Shown piece by piece: positions 34,746 to 44,422 of a stretch of DNA of 64,000 bases. Made by a program: the position numbers and the translations under genes. Below the pieces are notes generated by a model. It made no database searches, was not told where the DNA came from, and was given only the letters and a program-made list of their open reading frames with translations. Source of the DNA: Pseudoduganella umbonata. Its GTDB lineage: Bacteria; Pseudomonadota; Gammaproteobacteria; Burkholderiales; Burkholderiaceae_D. The first letter of the stretch is position 1. Every line of letters begins with the position of its first letter. The stretch covers positions 1 to 64,000 of the forward strand of contig NZ_JACHXS010000015.1 in NCBI RefSeq assembly GCF_014192225.1. The letters run 5' to 3'.

Positions 34746-37036
34746 ACGCGGACGCCGGCAAATGGGCAGGCCCGGTCGGCCTGCTGCTGGCGGCCCACGC
34801 CGCGGCCGCGGCGCCCGTGCCGGAAGGGGCCGCGATGGCGCGGGTGGAGATCGTCGGCGCGCTGCCCTTCGGCGGCGCCGGTATCGAGGCGGACCGCCTG
34901 CCGTACGCGCGCCAGATGCTCGATCGCGAGGCGCTGCGCGATGCCCAGGGCGGCAACTTGGCGGAGACCATGGCACGCAAGCTCGATGGCATTACCGTCA
35001 ACGAGATCAGCGGCAGCCCGTTCCAGGCCGACGTGAGTTACCGGGGATTCCGTGCCTCGCCGCTGCTCGGCACTTCGCAGGGATTGTCGGTCTACCTGGA
35101 CGGCGTACGCATCAACGAAGGCTTCGGCGATGTCGTCAACTGGGACATGGTGCCCGAGGCGGCGCTGGGCCGGGTGTCGCTGGTGTCCGGCTCGAACCCG
35201 CTGTATGGCCTGAACACGCTCGGCGGCGCGATCGCGCTCGAGACCCGCTCCGGCATCACCGATCCGGGCGCGGAAGCGTCGGTGAGCGTGGGGACGTACG
35301 GCCGGCGCCGCATCGACCTGGCCCATGGCACGCACCGCGATGGCTGGCACGCATTCGCGGCGGCCACGCTGTTCGACGAGGACGGCTGGCGGCGGCACTC
35401 GGCGGGACACCTGGCGAACGGACTGGTCAAGGTAGGACGCGACGGCGCCGCCACCGACTGGAGCGCGACGCTGACGGGGGGCCGCAGCCGGCTGCTCGGC
35501 AATGGCCTGCTGCCGGACGGGCTGTATGCAGCGGACCGCCGTGCCGTCTACACCTACCCCGACCGCACCGGCAACCGCGTGGTGCAGGGCACGCTGCGTA
35601 TCGCCCACCGCCCGCAGGCGGGCATCGACATCGGCGCCATGGCGTATGTGCGCGACAGCCGGCGCGATACCGTGGGCGGCGACGTAGCCGACGAGTATGC
35701 CGATTATGCAAGCGGTTGCGCCGATGGCTTCGACGCCGGCGGCGGCCCGGCCGATCCCGGCGAGTGCGGTACCGATCGCGAGGAGGGGGCGGCGCTGCAT
35801 CCGGCCAGCCTGAACACCACCTCCACGCGGCAGCGCGGCCGTGGCGCGGCCCTGAACCTGCACCGGCGCGCCGGCGCCCACGCGTTCGACGTCGGCGCCA
35901 CGCTGGACCATGCCCGCGTGCGTTTCTCGCAATTCGAACAGGCGGCATTGTTTACCGCATCGCGCGGCGTCGAGGCCGACCCGGACGCGGATATCGAACC
36001 CGCGTCGTCGGTGTCGGGCACCTCGCACGCCGCCAGCGCCCATGCCGCCGCCACGCTCGAACTGCGGCGCGGCACGAGCGTCACGGCGTCCGCCCGCTTC
36101 AACCGGGCCCGGGTCGGCAATACCCTGGTAACGGAGGATGGGCCCAGGCCGCACGAAGCGTTTACGTATTCGCGGCTGAATCCGTCGATCGGCATCGCGC
36201 ATGCGCGCGGCGGCGTGACGTGGTTCGCCAATGCCGCCCAGAGCAACCGCGTGCCGACCGTGATCGAACTGGGTTGCGCCGACCCGACAGAACCGTGCCG
36301 CCTGCCGGTGGGCCTGCAGTCCGATCCCTACCTGGCGCAGGTCGTCTCGCGCACCGTGGAAGCGGGCGTGCGCGGCGACGGCTTCGGCGCGACCGTGTTC
36401 CGTACCGTAAACCGGGACGATATCCTGTTCGGCCGCGCCGGCGCCATGCGCGCGGGATACTTCTCCAACTTCGCGCGTACGGTGCACCAGGGCGCCGAGC
36501 TGGCCTGGACCTTCCGCAAGGGCAGCCTGCACCTGCGCGCCGGCTACAGCTACCTGCACGCCGCTTATGGCGCACCCGGAACGCTGTTTACCGGCGCGCG
36601 CTCGGTGCGGGTCGACAGCGGCACCCGTATCGCCGGGTTGCCGCGCCACACGCTGAACGTCGACGTGGATTGGGACGCGGGGCCGGGGCTGGTGCTGGGT
36701 GCGGAACTGCGCGCGCTGTCGCGCATGGCGAGCCAGGGCAACGAGGATGGATCGGTGGAAGAAGACGGCGTGGCCCATGGTGACTGGGGCATCGCCGGGC
36801 ACGCGCTGCTGAACTTGCACGCGAACTGGACGCCAGCTCGGGGCTGGCAGCTGTTCGCCCGCATCGGCAACGCGATGGACCGCCGCTACGAAAGCTTCGG
36901 CGCGCTGGCCGTCGACATGTTCCCGGCCGGGCGCCTGCTGCAACCGCACGCCGGCGCCGCCGATGCCGGAATCACCCGCTTCGTGGCGCCCGGCGCGCCG
37001 CGCACGCTGGCGGCCGGGCTGCGCTACCGGTTCTAG
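34742..37036 (+). CDS. TonB-dependent receptor within the quinoprotein cluster
   Basis: A 764-residue outer-membrane receptor. The signal segment is followed by a plug domain (NLAETMARKLDGITVNEI, YRGFRASPLLGTSQGLSVYL, LVSGSNPLYGLNTLGGAI). A 22-strand-type barrel ends in AAGLRYRF. The start at ATG 34742 overlaps the upstream stop. Its place inside a PQQ alcohol dehydrogenase operon, with no Fur box and under a sigma-54 promoter, suggests uptake of something the dehydrogenase needs, such as PQQ or a lanthanide chelate. The plug itself does not reveal the ligand. An acidic extracellular stretch (around residue 330, DEYADYASGCADGFD) could bind metal, which is speculation. Confidence 0.85.
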   Translation: MNADAGKWAGPVGLLLAAHAAAAAPVPEGAAMARVEIVGALPFGGAGIEADRLPYARQMLDREALRDAQGGNLAETMARKLDGITVNEISGSPFQADVSYRGFRASPLLGTSQGLSVYLDGVRINEGFGDVVNWDMVPEAALGRVSLVSGSNPLYGLNTLGGAIALETRSGITDPGAEASVSVGTYGRRRIDLAHGTHRDGWHAFAAATLFDEDGWRRHSAGHLANGLVKVGRDGAATDWSATLTGGRSRLLGNGLLPDGLYAADRRAVYTYPDRTGNRVVQGTLRIAHRPQAGIDIGAMAYVRDSRRDTVGGDVADEYADYASGCADGFDAGGGPADPGECGTDREEGAALHPASLNTTSTRQRGRGAALNLHRRAGAHAFDVGATLDHARVRFSQFEQAALFTASRGVEADPDADIEPASSVSGTSHAASAHAAATLELRRGTSVTASARFNRARVGNTLVTEDGPRPHEAFTYSRLNPSIGIAHARGGVTWFANAAQSNRVPTVIELGCADPTEPCRLPVGLQSDPYLAQVVSRTVEAGVRGDGFGATVFRTVNRDDILFGRAGAMRAGYFSNFARTVHQGAELAWTFRKGSLHLRAGYSYLHAAYGAPGTLFTGARSVRVDSGTRIAGLPRHTLNVDVDWDAGPGLVLGAELRALSRMASQGNEDGSVEEDGVAHGDWGIAGHALLNLHANWTPARGWQLFARIGNAMDRRYESFGALAVDMFPAGRLLQPHAGAADAGITRFVAPGAPRTLAAGLRYRF

Positions 37037-37089
37037 ACCGGATCCAGGTGTGTACCGCGCACCTCGGCGCGGCTTCTGAAAGGTCGACC

Positions 37090-37290
37090 ATGCATCGGTT
37101 CCGCCTCACCCTCGTTCTTGCAACGCTGACGCTGGCCGCCGTGTCGCTGTCTGTCGGCGCCGGCGCCGCCCCGCTGGCCTACGTGCCCAACGAAAAATCC
37201 GCGACCCTGAGCGTGATCGACACCGCCACCGCCACGCGTATCGGCGACATCGCGGTCGGCCAGCTGCCCTGGGGTGTGCTGATCCGCTGA
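37090..37290 (+). pseudogene. truncated YVTN-type beta-propeller protein
   Basis: The 66-residue frame has a signal peptide (to GAGAA) and then a single propeller-like strand pair (LAYVPNEKSATLSVIDTATA, RIGDIAVGQLPWGV) before stopping. PQQ clusters commonly encode a full-length beta-propeller of roughly 300 residues starting this way, so this looks like the first blade of a gene whose remainder is deleted. What follows is the regulatory region of the aldehyde dehydrogenase. GGTCGA before ATG 37090 is a weak ribosome binding site. A functional short peptide cannot be excluded. Confidence 0.65.
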
Positions 37291-37302
37291 CCTGTCCTAC
37301 TT

Positions 37303-37319
37303 TGGCGCAGGTGTACCAG
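37303..37319. promoter_or_regulatory. putative AcoR upstream activator site (aldehyde dehydrogenase)
   Basis: On the minus strand this reads CTGGTACACCTGCGCCA, containing the ACACCTG core. It matches the pedF site at 12 of 16 positions and lies 87 bases before the sigma-54 promoter. It is less conserved than the other copies. Confidence 0.4.
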
Positions 37320-37405
37320 GGCCTGCCAGCTTGCCTCCGCCGCCGGGGCGCTTCCGAAGCGGCCGCACTGCGGGGTGCCGGGCAGGGCAGCCGGGAAAAG
37401 GGGGC

Positions 37406-37421
37406 TGGCACGACCCTTGCG
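37406..37421 (+). promoter_or_regulatory. sigma-54 promoter of the aldehyde dehydrogenase/alcohol dehydrogenase unit
   Basis: TGGCACGACCCTTGCG matches the -24/-12 consensus with correct spacing, 79 bases before the aldehyde dehydrogenase ATG. No separate promoter of this type is visible before the alcohol dehydrogenase gene, so both genes probably share this one. Confidence 0.87.
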
Positions 37422-37499
37422 GAAAGCACCATGTGTCAACGCACCGTTGCCGGCAAAAGGCACAACATCACACCACACCACACCAACATAGAGGATGAC

Positions 37500-39020
<1,521 letters not shown>

Positions 39021-39146
39021 GTAACGGCACCGGCCGGCGCTTCCATAGGCGCTCGCGCCGGTTCACCGGCAAGGAGTCCCCGCTGGCCGGCGGGCAGCCC
39101 GCCGCGGCATCGACGGACCATCAACGATAACAACAAGGAGATGAAC

Positions 39147-40892
39147 ATGAAGACGAACCTGCTGTGCATGGCGGCCGCACTGGCCGCAGTCTGCGCCGCG
39201 CATGGCGCCGACGTGACGACGGCGATGATCGATGCCGACGCCAGGAACGAGAAGGACGTGCTGTCCTTCGGCATGGGCACCAACGGGCAGCGCTATTCGA
39301 AACTCACCCAGATCAATACCGGCACGGTGGCGCGCCTGGTGCCGGCCTGGTCGTTCTCGTTCGGCGGCGAAAAGCAGCGCGGACAGGAATCGCAGCCGCT
39401 GATCCATGACGGGAAGATGTTCGTGACCGCCTCGTACTCGCGGATCTTTGCGGTGGATGCCAGGACCGGCGCGAAGCTGTGGAAATACGAGCACCGCCTG
39501 CCGGACGGGATCATGCCCTGCTGCGACGTGGTCAACCGCGGCGCCGCGCTGTACGGCAACCTGGTGATCTTCGGCACCCTGGACGCCCAGCTGGTGGCGC
39601 TCGACCAGAACACCGGCAAGGTGGTGTGGAAGGAAAAGGTCGACGACTACGCGGCCGGCTATTCGATGACGTCCGCGCCGCTGGTCGCCAACGGCATGCT
39701 GCTGACCGGCGTCTCGGGCGGCGAGTTCGGCGTGGTCGGCCGGGTCGAGGCGCGCAATCCGCTGACGGGCGAACTGCTGTGGGTGCGCCCGACCGTCGAA
39801 GGCCACATGGGCTACCGCTACGACAAGGATGGCAACGAGATCGCGGCGGGCGTCAGCGGCACCGTCAACAAGACCTGGCCGGGCGAATTGTGGAAAACCG
39901 GCGGCGCGGCCACGTGGATGGGCGGCACCTACGACGCCGGCACCGGGCTGGCCTACTTCGGTACCGGCAACCCGGCGCCATGGAACAGCCACCTGCGCCC
40001 GGGCGACAACCTGTATTCCTCGTCGACGGTGGCGCTGGACGTGAAGACCGGCCAGATCAAATGGGCCTACCAGAACACGCCGAACGATTCGTGGGACTTC
40101 GACGGCGCCAACGAGTTCGTGACCTTCGACCTGAACGGCAAGCGCTACGGCGGCAAGGCCGACCGCAACGGCTTCTTCTACGTGATCGATGCCGGCAGCG
40201 GCAAGCTGCAGAACGCCTTCCCGTTCGTGCGCAAGATCACCTGGGCCAGCGGCATCGACCTCAAGACCGGTCGCCCGAACTTCATCCCCGCCAACCGTCC
40301 GGGCGACCCGACCAAGGGCGAGGAAGGCAAGAAAGGCAAGACCGTGTTCTCGGCGCCGGCCTTCCTCGGCGCGAAGAACCAGATGCCGATGGCCTACAGC
40401 CAGCAGACCGGCCTGTTCTACATTCCCGCCAACGAATGGGGCATGGAAATCTGGAACGAGCCGATCTCGTACAAGAAGGGCGGCGCCTTCCTGGGCGCGG
40501 GATTCACCATCCGGCCGCTGTTCGACGACTATATCGGCGCGCTGCGCGCGGTCGACCCGAAGACCGGCAAGATCGTCTGGGAAGCAAAGAACACCGCGCC
40601 GCTGTGGGGCGGCGCGATGGCAACCGCCGGCGGGCTGGTGTTCTACGGCACGCCGGAGGGCTACCTGAAGGCGCTGGACGCGAAGACCGGCAAGGAACTG
40701 TGGAAGTTCCAGACCGGCTCCGGCGTGGTGGCGCCGCCGGTCACCTGGGAAGAGGGCGGAACGCAATACGTCGCCGTGGTCTCGGGCTGGGGCGGCGCCG
40801 TGCCGCTGTGGGGCGGCGAGGTGGCCAAGAAAGTCAACTTCCTCGAACAGGGCGGCTCCGTGTGGGTATTCAAGCTGGCCGGCAAGGGCTGA
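39147..40892 (+). CDS. PQQ-dependent alcohol dehydrogenase with lanthanide-type site
   Basis: A 581-residue periplasmic quinoprotein oxidising ethanol-like alcohols, passing electrons to the cytochrome c encoded at 33400. The signal peptide ends near AAHGA. An eight-bladed propeller follows, with vicinal cysteines C125-C126 (MPCCD), metal ligands E193 (GGEFG) and N275 (GTGNPAPWN), and catalytic D317 in DSWDFDG. D319, two residues later, is the extra aspartate found in lanthanide-dependent enzymes (XoxF, PedH) and missing from calcium enzymes. ATG 39147 is preferred over ATG 39141 because AAGGAG is six bases before it. No C-terminal heme domain is present, so it is a type I enzyme. Confidence 0.92.
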   Translation: MKTNLLCMAAALAAVCAAHGADVTTAMIDADARNEKDVLSFGMGTNGQRYSKLTQINTGTVARLVPAWSFSFGGEKQRGQESQPLIHDGKMFVTASYSRIFAVDARTGAKLWKYEHRLPDGIMPCCDVVNRGAALYGNLVIFGTLDAQLVALDQNTGKVVWKEKVDDYAAGYSMTSAPLVANGMLLTGVSGGEFGVVGRVEARNPLTGELLWVRPTVEGHMGYRYDKDGNEIAAGVSGTVNKTWPGELWKTGGAATWMGGTYDAGTGLAYFGTGNPAPWNSHLRPGDNLYSSSTVALDVKTGQIKWAYQNTPNDSWDFDGANEFVTFDLNGKRYGGKADRNGFFYVIDAGSGKLQNAFPFVRKITWASGIDLKTGRPNFIPANRPGDPTKGEEGKKGKTVFSAPAFLGAKNQMPMAYSQQTGLFYIPANEWGMEIWNEPISYKKGGAFLGAGFTIRPLFDDYIGALRAVDPKTGKIVWEAKNTAPLWGGAMATAGGLVFYGTPEGYLKALDAKTGKELWKFQTGSGVVAPPVTWEEGGTQYVAVVSGWGGAVPLWGGEVAKKVNFLEQGGSVWVFKLAGKG

Positions 40893-40905
40893 ACAGGTGT
40901 CTCCG
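40890..40905. promoter_or_regulatory. putative AcoR upstream activator site (porin unit)
   Basis: On the minus strand it reads CGGAGACACCTGTTCA, sharing GACACCTGTTC with the pedF site. It overlaps the stop of the alcohol dehydrogenase gene and lies about 170 bases before the sigma-54 promoter of the porin. Confidence 0.45.
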
Positions 40906-40938
40906 GGCGGCAGCGCACGCGCCACCGCGACCGGTTTG

Positions 40939-40965
40939 CTGGCGGCGCGTGTCGCCAGTTTTTTT
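40939..40965 (+). terminator. rho-independent terminator after alcohol dehydrogenase
   Basis: Stem CTGGCG/CGCCAG (40939-40958, eight-base loop) followed by seven T residues. It ends the aldehyde/alcohol dehydrogenase transcript, so the porin unit needs its own promoter, which is present at 41078. Confidence 0.85.
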
Positions 40966-41077
40966 GGGGGCGGAGCGCGCACGCAGGGCGATCCAGAACC
41001 GGACAGCGGGCGGCGCAACTGATCATTTTCGGCGCAGGCCGGAGGCCGGCCCGGCCCGTTCTCCTCCGTGCAATTGC

Positions 41078-41093
41078 GGGCACGCTCCTTGCC
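41078..41093 (+). promoter_or_regulatory. sigma-54 promoter of the porin-NosR-like-apbE unit
   Basis: GGGCACGCTCCTTGCC keeps the GG at -24 and GC at -12 with correct spacing; only the outer bases differ from the best consensus. It lies 62 bases before the porin ATG and directly after the terminator. Confidence 0.75.
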
Positions 41094-41154
41094 ATTGCCT
41101 TCCAGTGCATCAGCCGATGCAACCAACCACACAAGAACAATGCAAGGAGACTCC

Positions 41155-42306
41155 ATGAAAACCATTTGCGTCCTGGCCCTGTCGGCAGCCTGCATCCCGC
41201 CGGCGCTGGCGGTCGACATCAAGGCGGGCGACTGGAACGTCGCGGTCGGCGGCATCGTCAATGCCTACGCCACCGTGGTCGACTGCGGCGGCGAGCAACC
41301 CGGCGGGCTGGCGCTCGGCGGCGCCGCGCTTGGCTGCGGCGGCAAGGAGCGGCGCACCACGATCGGCAACGGCCTGCTGCCCAATGCGCTGACGGCGTCG
41401 GCCACGTCGACGCAGGGCGGCTACGACGTCAAGGCCCTGGTCGGCATCTACGCGGCCACCGCCACCGACAGTGCGATCTCGCAGAACAGCACGGTGGACG
41501 TGCGCCAGGCCTACTTTACGTTCGGCCGCGCCGGCCTGGGCACTTTCAAGCTGGGGCGCGACTACGGCATCTTCGGCAGCAACGCGATCCTGGGCGACAT
41601 GACCCTGGTGGGCGCCGGCGCGCCGGTGCAGGCAACGCAGCGCGGCCGCGTCACGCTCGGCCACATCGGCGCCGGCTACGCCTATCTCGGCACGTATGGC
41701 CAGATCGCCTACAGCAGCCCTGACCTCGCCAGCGGCGTCGGCGCCGACGTCGCCGTCATGAGCCCGGTCGCCGACACGCCGGTGGTGGCCGGCGCCGCGT
41801 ACTCGTCGGGCTCGACGCCCCAGTTGCAGGCACGGTTGCGCGTGGCGCAAGGCGGCTTCAAGGGATGGCTCGGTGTGAAGGGCCAGCGCTTCGAGGCGGA
41901 GACGCCCGGCATGCCCGACCTGTCGATGCGCGGCATCGAGGCCGGCGCGTCGCTGCAAGCCGGGCCGGCCGGCTTCCTCGTCAACGTGCAGCGCGGCACC
42001 GCGCTGGGCATCCTGTCCGATGCCGACCAGGGCGACGTGCGCACCACGCATTACCTGGTCCAGGCCACGTACAAGGTCACCGATGCGCTCAAGCTCGGCG
42101 TCGCCTACGGCCGCAGCCGCAACAGCGACGCCGCGCCAGGCACCGCCGGCCTGAAGTCGAACTCGAACGCGACACTGGGCGCCTACTATGCCCTGAACAG
42201 CGCGATCACGCTGGTCGCCGAGGCCGGGCAGACGCGCTCCGAAGCCTTCGCCGGCGCCGAGGGCACAATGAACGGGGTTTCGCTCGGCGGCATCATCTTC
42301 TTCTGA
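41155..42306 (+). CDS. outer-membrane porin (Gram-negative, Burkholderiales type)
   Basis: A 383-residue protein. The signal peptide (to PPALAVD) is followed by a 16-strand-type general porin with a VRQAYFTFG..LGTFKLGRDYG segment, the typical beginning of the constriction loop L3. The barrel closes with SLGGIIFF and a terminal Phe. AAGGAG before ATG 41155 supports the start. It begins the third sigma-54 unit, eight bases ahead of the NosR-like gene, so it probably admits the alcohol or another substrate used by the cluster. Confidence 0.87.
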   Translation: MKTICVLALSAACIPPALAVDIKAGDWNVAVGGIVNAYATVVDCGGEQPGGLALGGAALGCGGKERRTTIGNGLLPNALTASATSTQGGYDVKALVGIYAATATDSAISQNSTVDVRQAYFTFGRAGLGTFKLGRDYGIFGSNAILGDMTLVGAGAPVQATQRGRVTLGHIGAGYAYLGTYGQIAYSSPDLASGVGADVAVMSPVADTPVVAGAAYSSGSTPQLQARLRVAQGGFKGWLGVKGQRFEAETPGMPDLSMRGIEAGASLQAGPAGFLVNVQRGTALGILSDADQGDVRTTHYLVQATYKVTDALKLGVAYGRSRNSDAAPGTAGLKSNSNATLGAYYALNSAITLVAEAGQTRSEAFAGAEGTMNGVSLGGIIFF

Positions 42307-42313
42307 GCCCGCC

Positions 42314-44422
42314 ATGCGCGCGCCGAAGGTTGTCCCGCTGCTGCAGATGCAGCTGATACTGCTGATTCTGCTGGCGGCGGCCGCCAGCGCGGCCACGGCC
42401 GGCGTGCTGACGAAGCGGGAGCTGGTGCGCCGCTTCCCGGCGCCGCTGATGGTCGGCGACAGGGACGCGGACCTGCCGGCCTGGCCGCTGTTCAGGCGGA
42501 ACGGCACGGCGACGGAGCTGGCCGGCTATGTCTTCGAGTCGGCCGACCTGGCGCCGGTGCCCGGTTTCACCGGCGTGCCGCCGAACCTGCTGGTGGCGAT
42601 CGATCCGGCGGGGCACTTCCTCGACGTGGCAGTGCTGTCGCAGCACGAACCGGTATTCCTGGACGGGCTGGGCGAAGAGCCGCTGCATGCCTTCGTGCGC
42701 CAGTACCGCGGCGCGGCGCTGGGCCAGCAGATCGACGTGGGCGGGCCCGAGGGCGCGGGCCGGGTGCGGCTGGACGGCGTGTCGAAGGCCACGGCGTCGG
42801 TGCGCATCGTCAACCAGAGCGTCCTGTCGGCGGCGCTGAAGGTGGCGCGCGCGAAGCTGGGTTTTGCGCAGGGCCGCGACCCGGCACGCATCGCGCGCAT
42901 CCGCGACCAGGTGTTCGCGCCGATGACGCTGCGCGCGCTGTTCGATGGCGGATTCGTGCAGCACGTGCGCGTGGCGAATCGCGAGGTCGAACGGCTGTTC
43001 GCCGGCAGCGCGGGGGCCGGGCTCGATCGGGATTCGCTGGCGCGGCCGGACGAGCCCTTCATCGACCTGTACCTGGCGTGGGGATCGGTGCCGGCCATCG
43101 GCCGCAACCTGCTGGACGAACGCAGCTGGACCCGCCTGGCGGCGCGGCTGGACGAGGGCGACCACGCGCTGCTGGTGATGAGCGCGGGCCGGCACGGTAT
43201 CCTGGCGGACGACTTCGTGCGCGGCAGCGTGCCGCGGCGCATCGCGTTGCGCCAGGATGGGTTGCCCCTGGAGATGCGCGACCTCGACCTGGAACTGGGC
43301 CTGAGCCGGGCCGTGCACGGCGCCTTGCCGGCCACGGAGATCATTGCGCTGCGGGTCATCGCGCAGGCCGGGCTGGATCCGGCGCTGCCGCTCGACTTCA
43401 CGCTGCCGGTCACGCGCAGCAAGGGCATCGTCTATCCGGAACGGATCACGCGGGACGTGCCGGCGCGGTACGTGCTGCCGGCAACGCTGTACCGCAGGCC
43501 GCCGCCGGCGGCGGCAGCCTGGCAGGCCAGCTGGCGCAGCCGCATGCCCGACCTGCTCGTGCTGGCCGTCGCGCTGACCGTGCTGTCCATTGCGCTGGCC
43601 GTGCCGGAACGCCTTGCGCGCAACGCGCGGCGCCTCGCATGGGTGCGGCGCGGCTGGCTGCTGTTTACCATCGGCTTCATCGGCTACCACGCGCAGGCGC
43701 AGCTGTCGATCGTCAACGTCACCGGCGTGCTGCAAGCGCTGCGCGAGGGCAGGGGGCTGGGCTTCCTGCTGTTCGATCCGATGTCGCTGGCACTATGGGG
43801 TTTCGTGCTGTTTTCGCTGCCGCTGTGGGGACGGGGCACGTTCTGCGGCTGGCTGTGCCCGTTCGGCGCGATGCAGGACCTGGCCGGGCAGCTCGGCAAG
43901 GCACTGCGCCTGCCGCAACTGCGCTTGAAGCACCGCGCAGACCTCCGGCTGCGGCGCGTCAAGTACGTCATCCTGGCTGGGATCGCGGGTGCGGCGTTGC
44001 TGTCCCCCGCGCTGGCCGGCCGCCTGGTCGAAGTCGAACCGTTCAAGACGGCCATCACGCTCGCCTTCGTGCGCAGCTGGCCCTACGTCGCCTGGGCCGC
44101 TGGCCTGCTGGTGCTGGGCATGGTTGCCTACAAGTTCTTTTGCCGCTACCTGTGCCCGTTCGGCGCTGCGCTGGCCCTGCTGGGCCGGGTGCGCCGGCGC
44201 GACTGGATCGCGCGCCGCGCCGAATGCGGCACGCCATGCCAGACCTGCCGCCACCGCTGCGGCTACGGCGCCATCCTGCCGTCGGGGAAGGTGGCGTACG
44301 ACGAATGCTTCCAGTGCCTGGACTGCGTGGCGATCCACGAGAGCGATACGCTGTGCGCGCCGCGCATCCTCGCACGCAGGGGCGCGCGCACGATCCGGAT
44401 CGAACCGGTGCCGCGCACATGA
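42314..44422 (+). CDS. NosR/NirI-like membrane flavo-iron-sulfur protein
   Basis: A 702-residue protein. An N-terminal signal/anchor helix leads to a periplasmic FMN-binding domain whose attachment threonine is probably in DGVSKATASVRI, near residue 160. About five to six membrane segments follow from residue 415. The cytoplasmic polyferredoxin end has FCGWLCPFGA, FCRYLCPFGA, CGTPCQTCRHRC and CFQCLDC. NosR itself serves nitrous oxide reduction, but no nos gene is here. The partner gene apbE, overlapping by four bases, would attach the FMN. In this cluster it may move electrons across the membrane to or from the periplasmic oxidation system; that role is inferred. Confidence 0.85.
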   Translation: MRAPKVVPLLQMQLILLILLAAAASAATAGVLTKRELVRRFPAPLMVGDRDADLPAWPLFRRNGTATELAGYVFESADLAPVPGFTGVPPNLLVAIDPAGHFLDVAVLSQHEPVFLDGLGEEPLHAFVRQYRGAALGQQIDVGGPEGAGRVRLDGVSKATASVRIVNQSVLSAALKVARAKLGFAQGRDPARIARIRDQVFAPMTLRALFDGGFVQHVRVANREVERLFAGSAGAGLDRDSLARPDEPFIDLYLAWGSVPAIGRNLLDERSWTRLAARLDEGDHALLVMSAGRHGILADDFVRGSVPRRIALRQDGLPLEMRDLDLELGLSRAVHGALPATEIIALRVIAQAGLDPALPLDFTLPVTRSKGIVYPERITRDVPARYVLPATLYRRPPPAAAAWQASWRSRMPDLLVLAVALTVLSIALAVPERLARNARRLAWVRRGWLLFTIGFIGYHAQAQLSIVNVTGVLQALREGRGLGFLLFDPMSLALWGFVLFSLPLWGRGTFCGWLCPFGAMQDLAGQLGKALRLPQLRLKHRADLRLRRVKYVILAGIAGAALLSPALAGRLVEVEPFKTAITLAFVRSWPYVAWAAGLLVLGMVAYKFFCRYLCPFGAALALLGRVRRRDWIARRAECGTPCQTCRHRCGYGAILPSGKVAYDECFQCLDCVAIHESDTLCAPRILARRGARTIRIEPVPRT

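Noticed and set aside
39063..41261. A 732-codon minus-strand frame opposite the alcohol dehydrogenase
   Set aside because: No recognisable product; the plus strand has all quinoprotein ligands.
42314..44422. Assignment of the NosR-like gene as true nosR
   Set aside because: There is no nosZ, nosD or other denitrification gene in the window; the context is alcohol oxidation.
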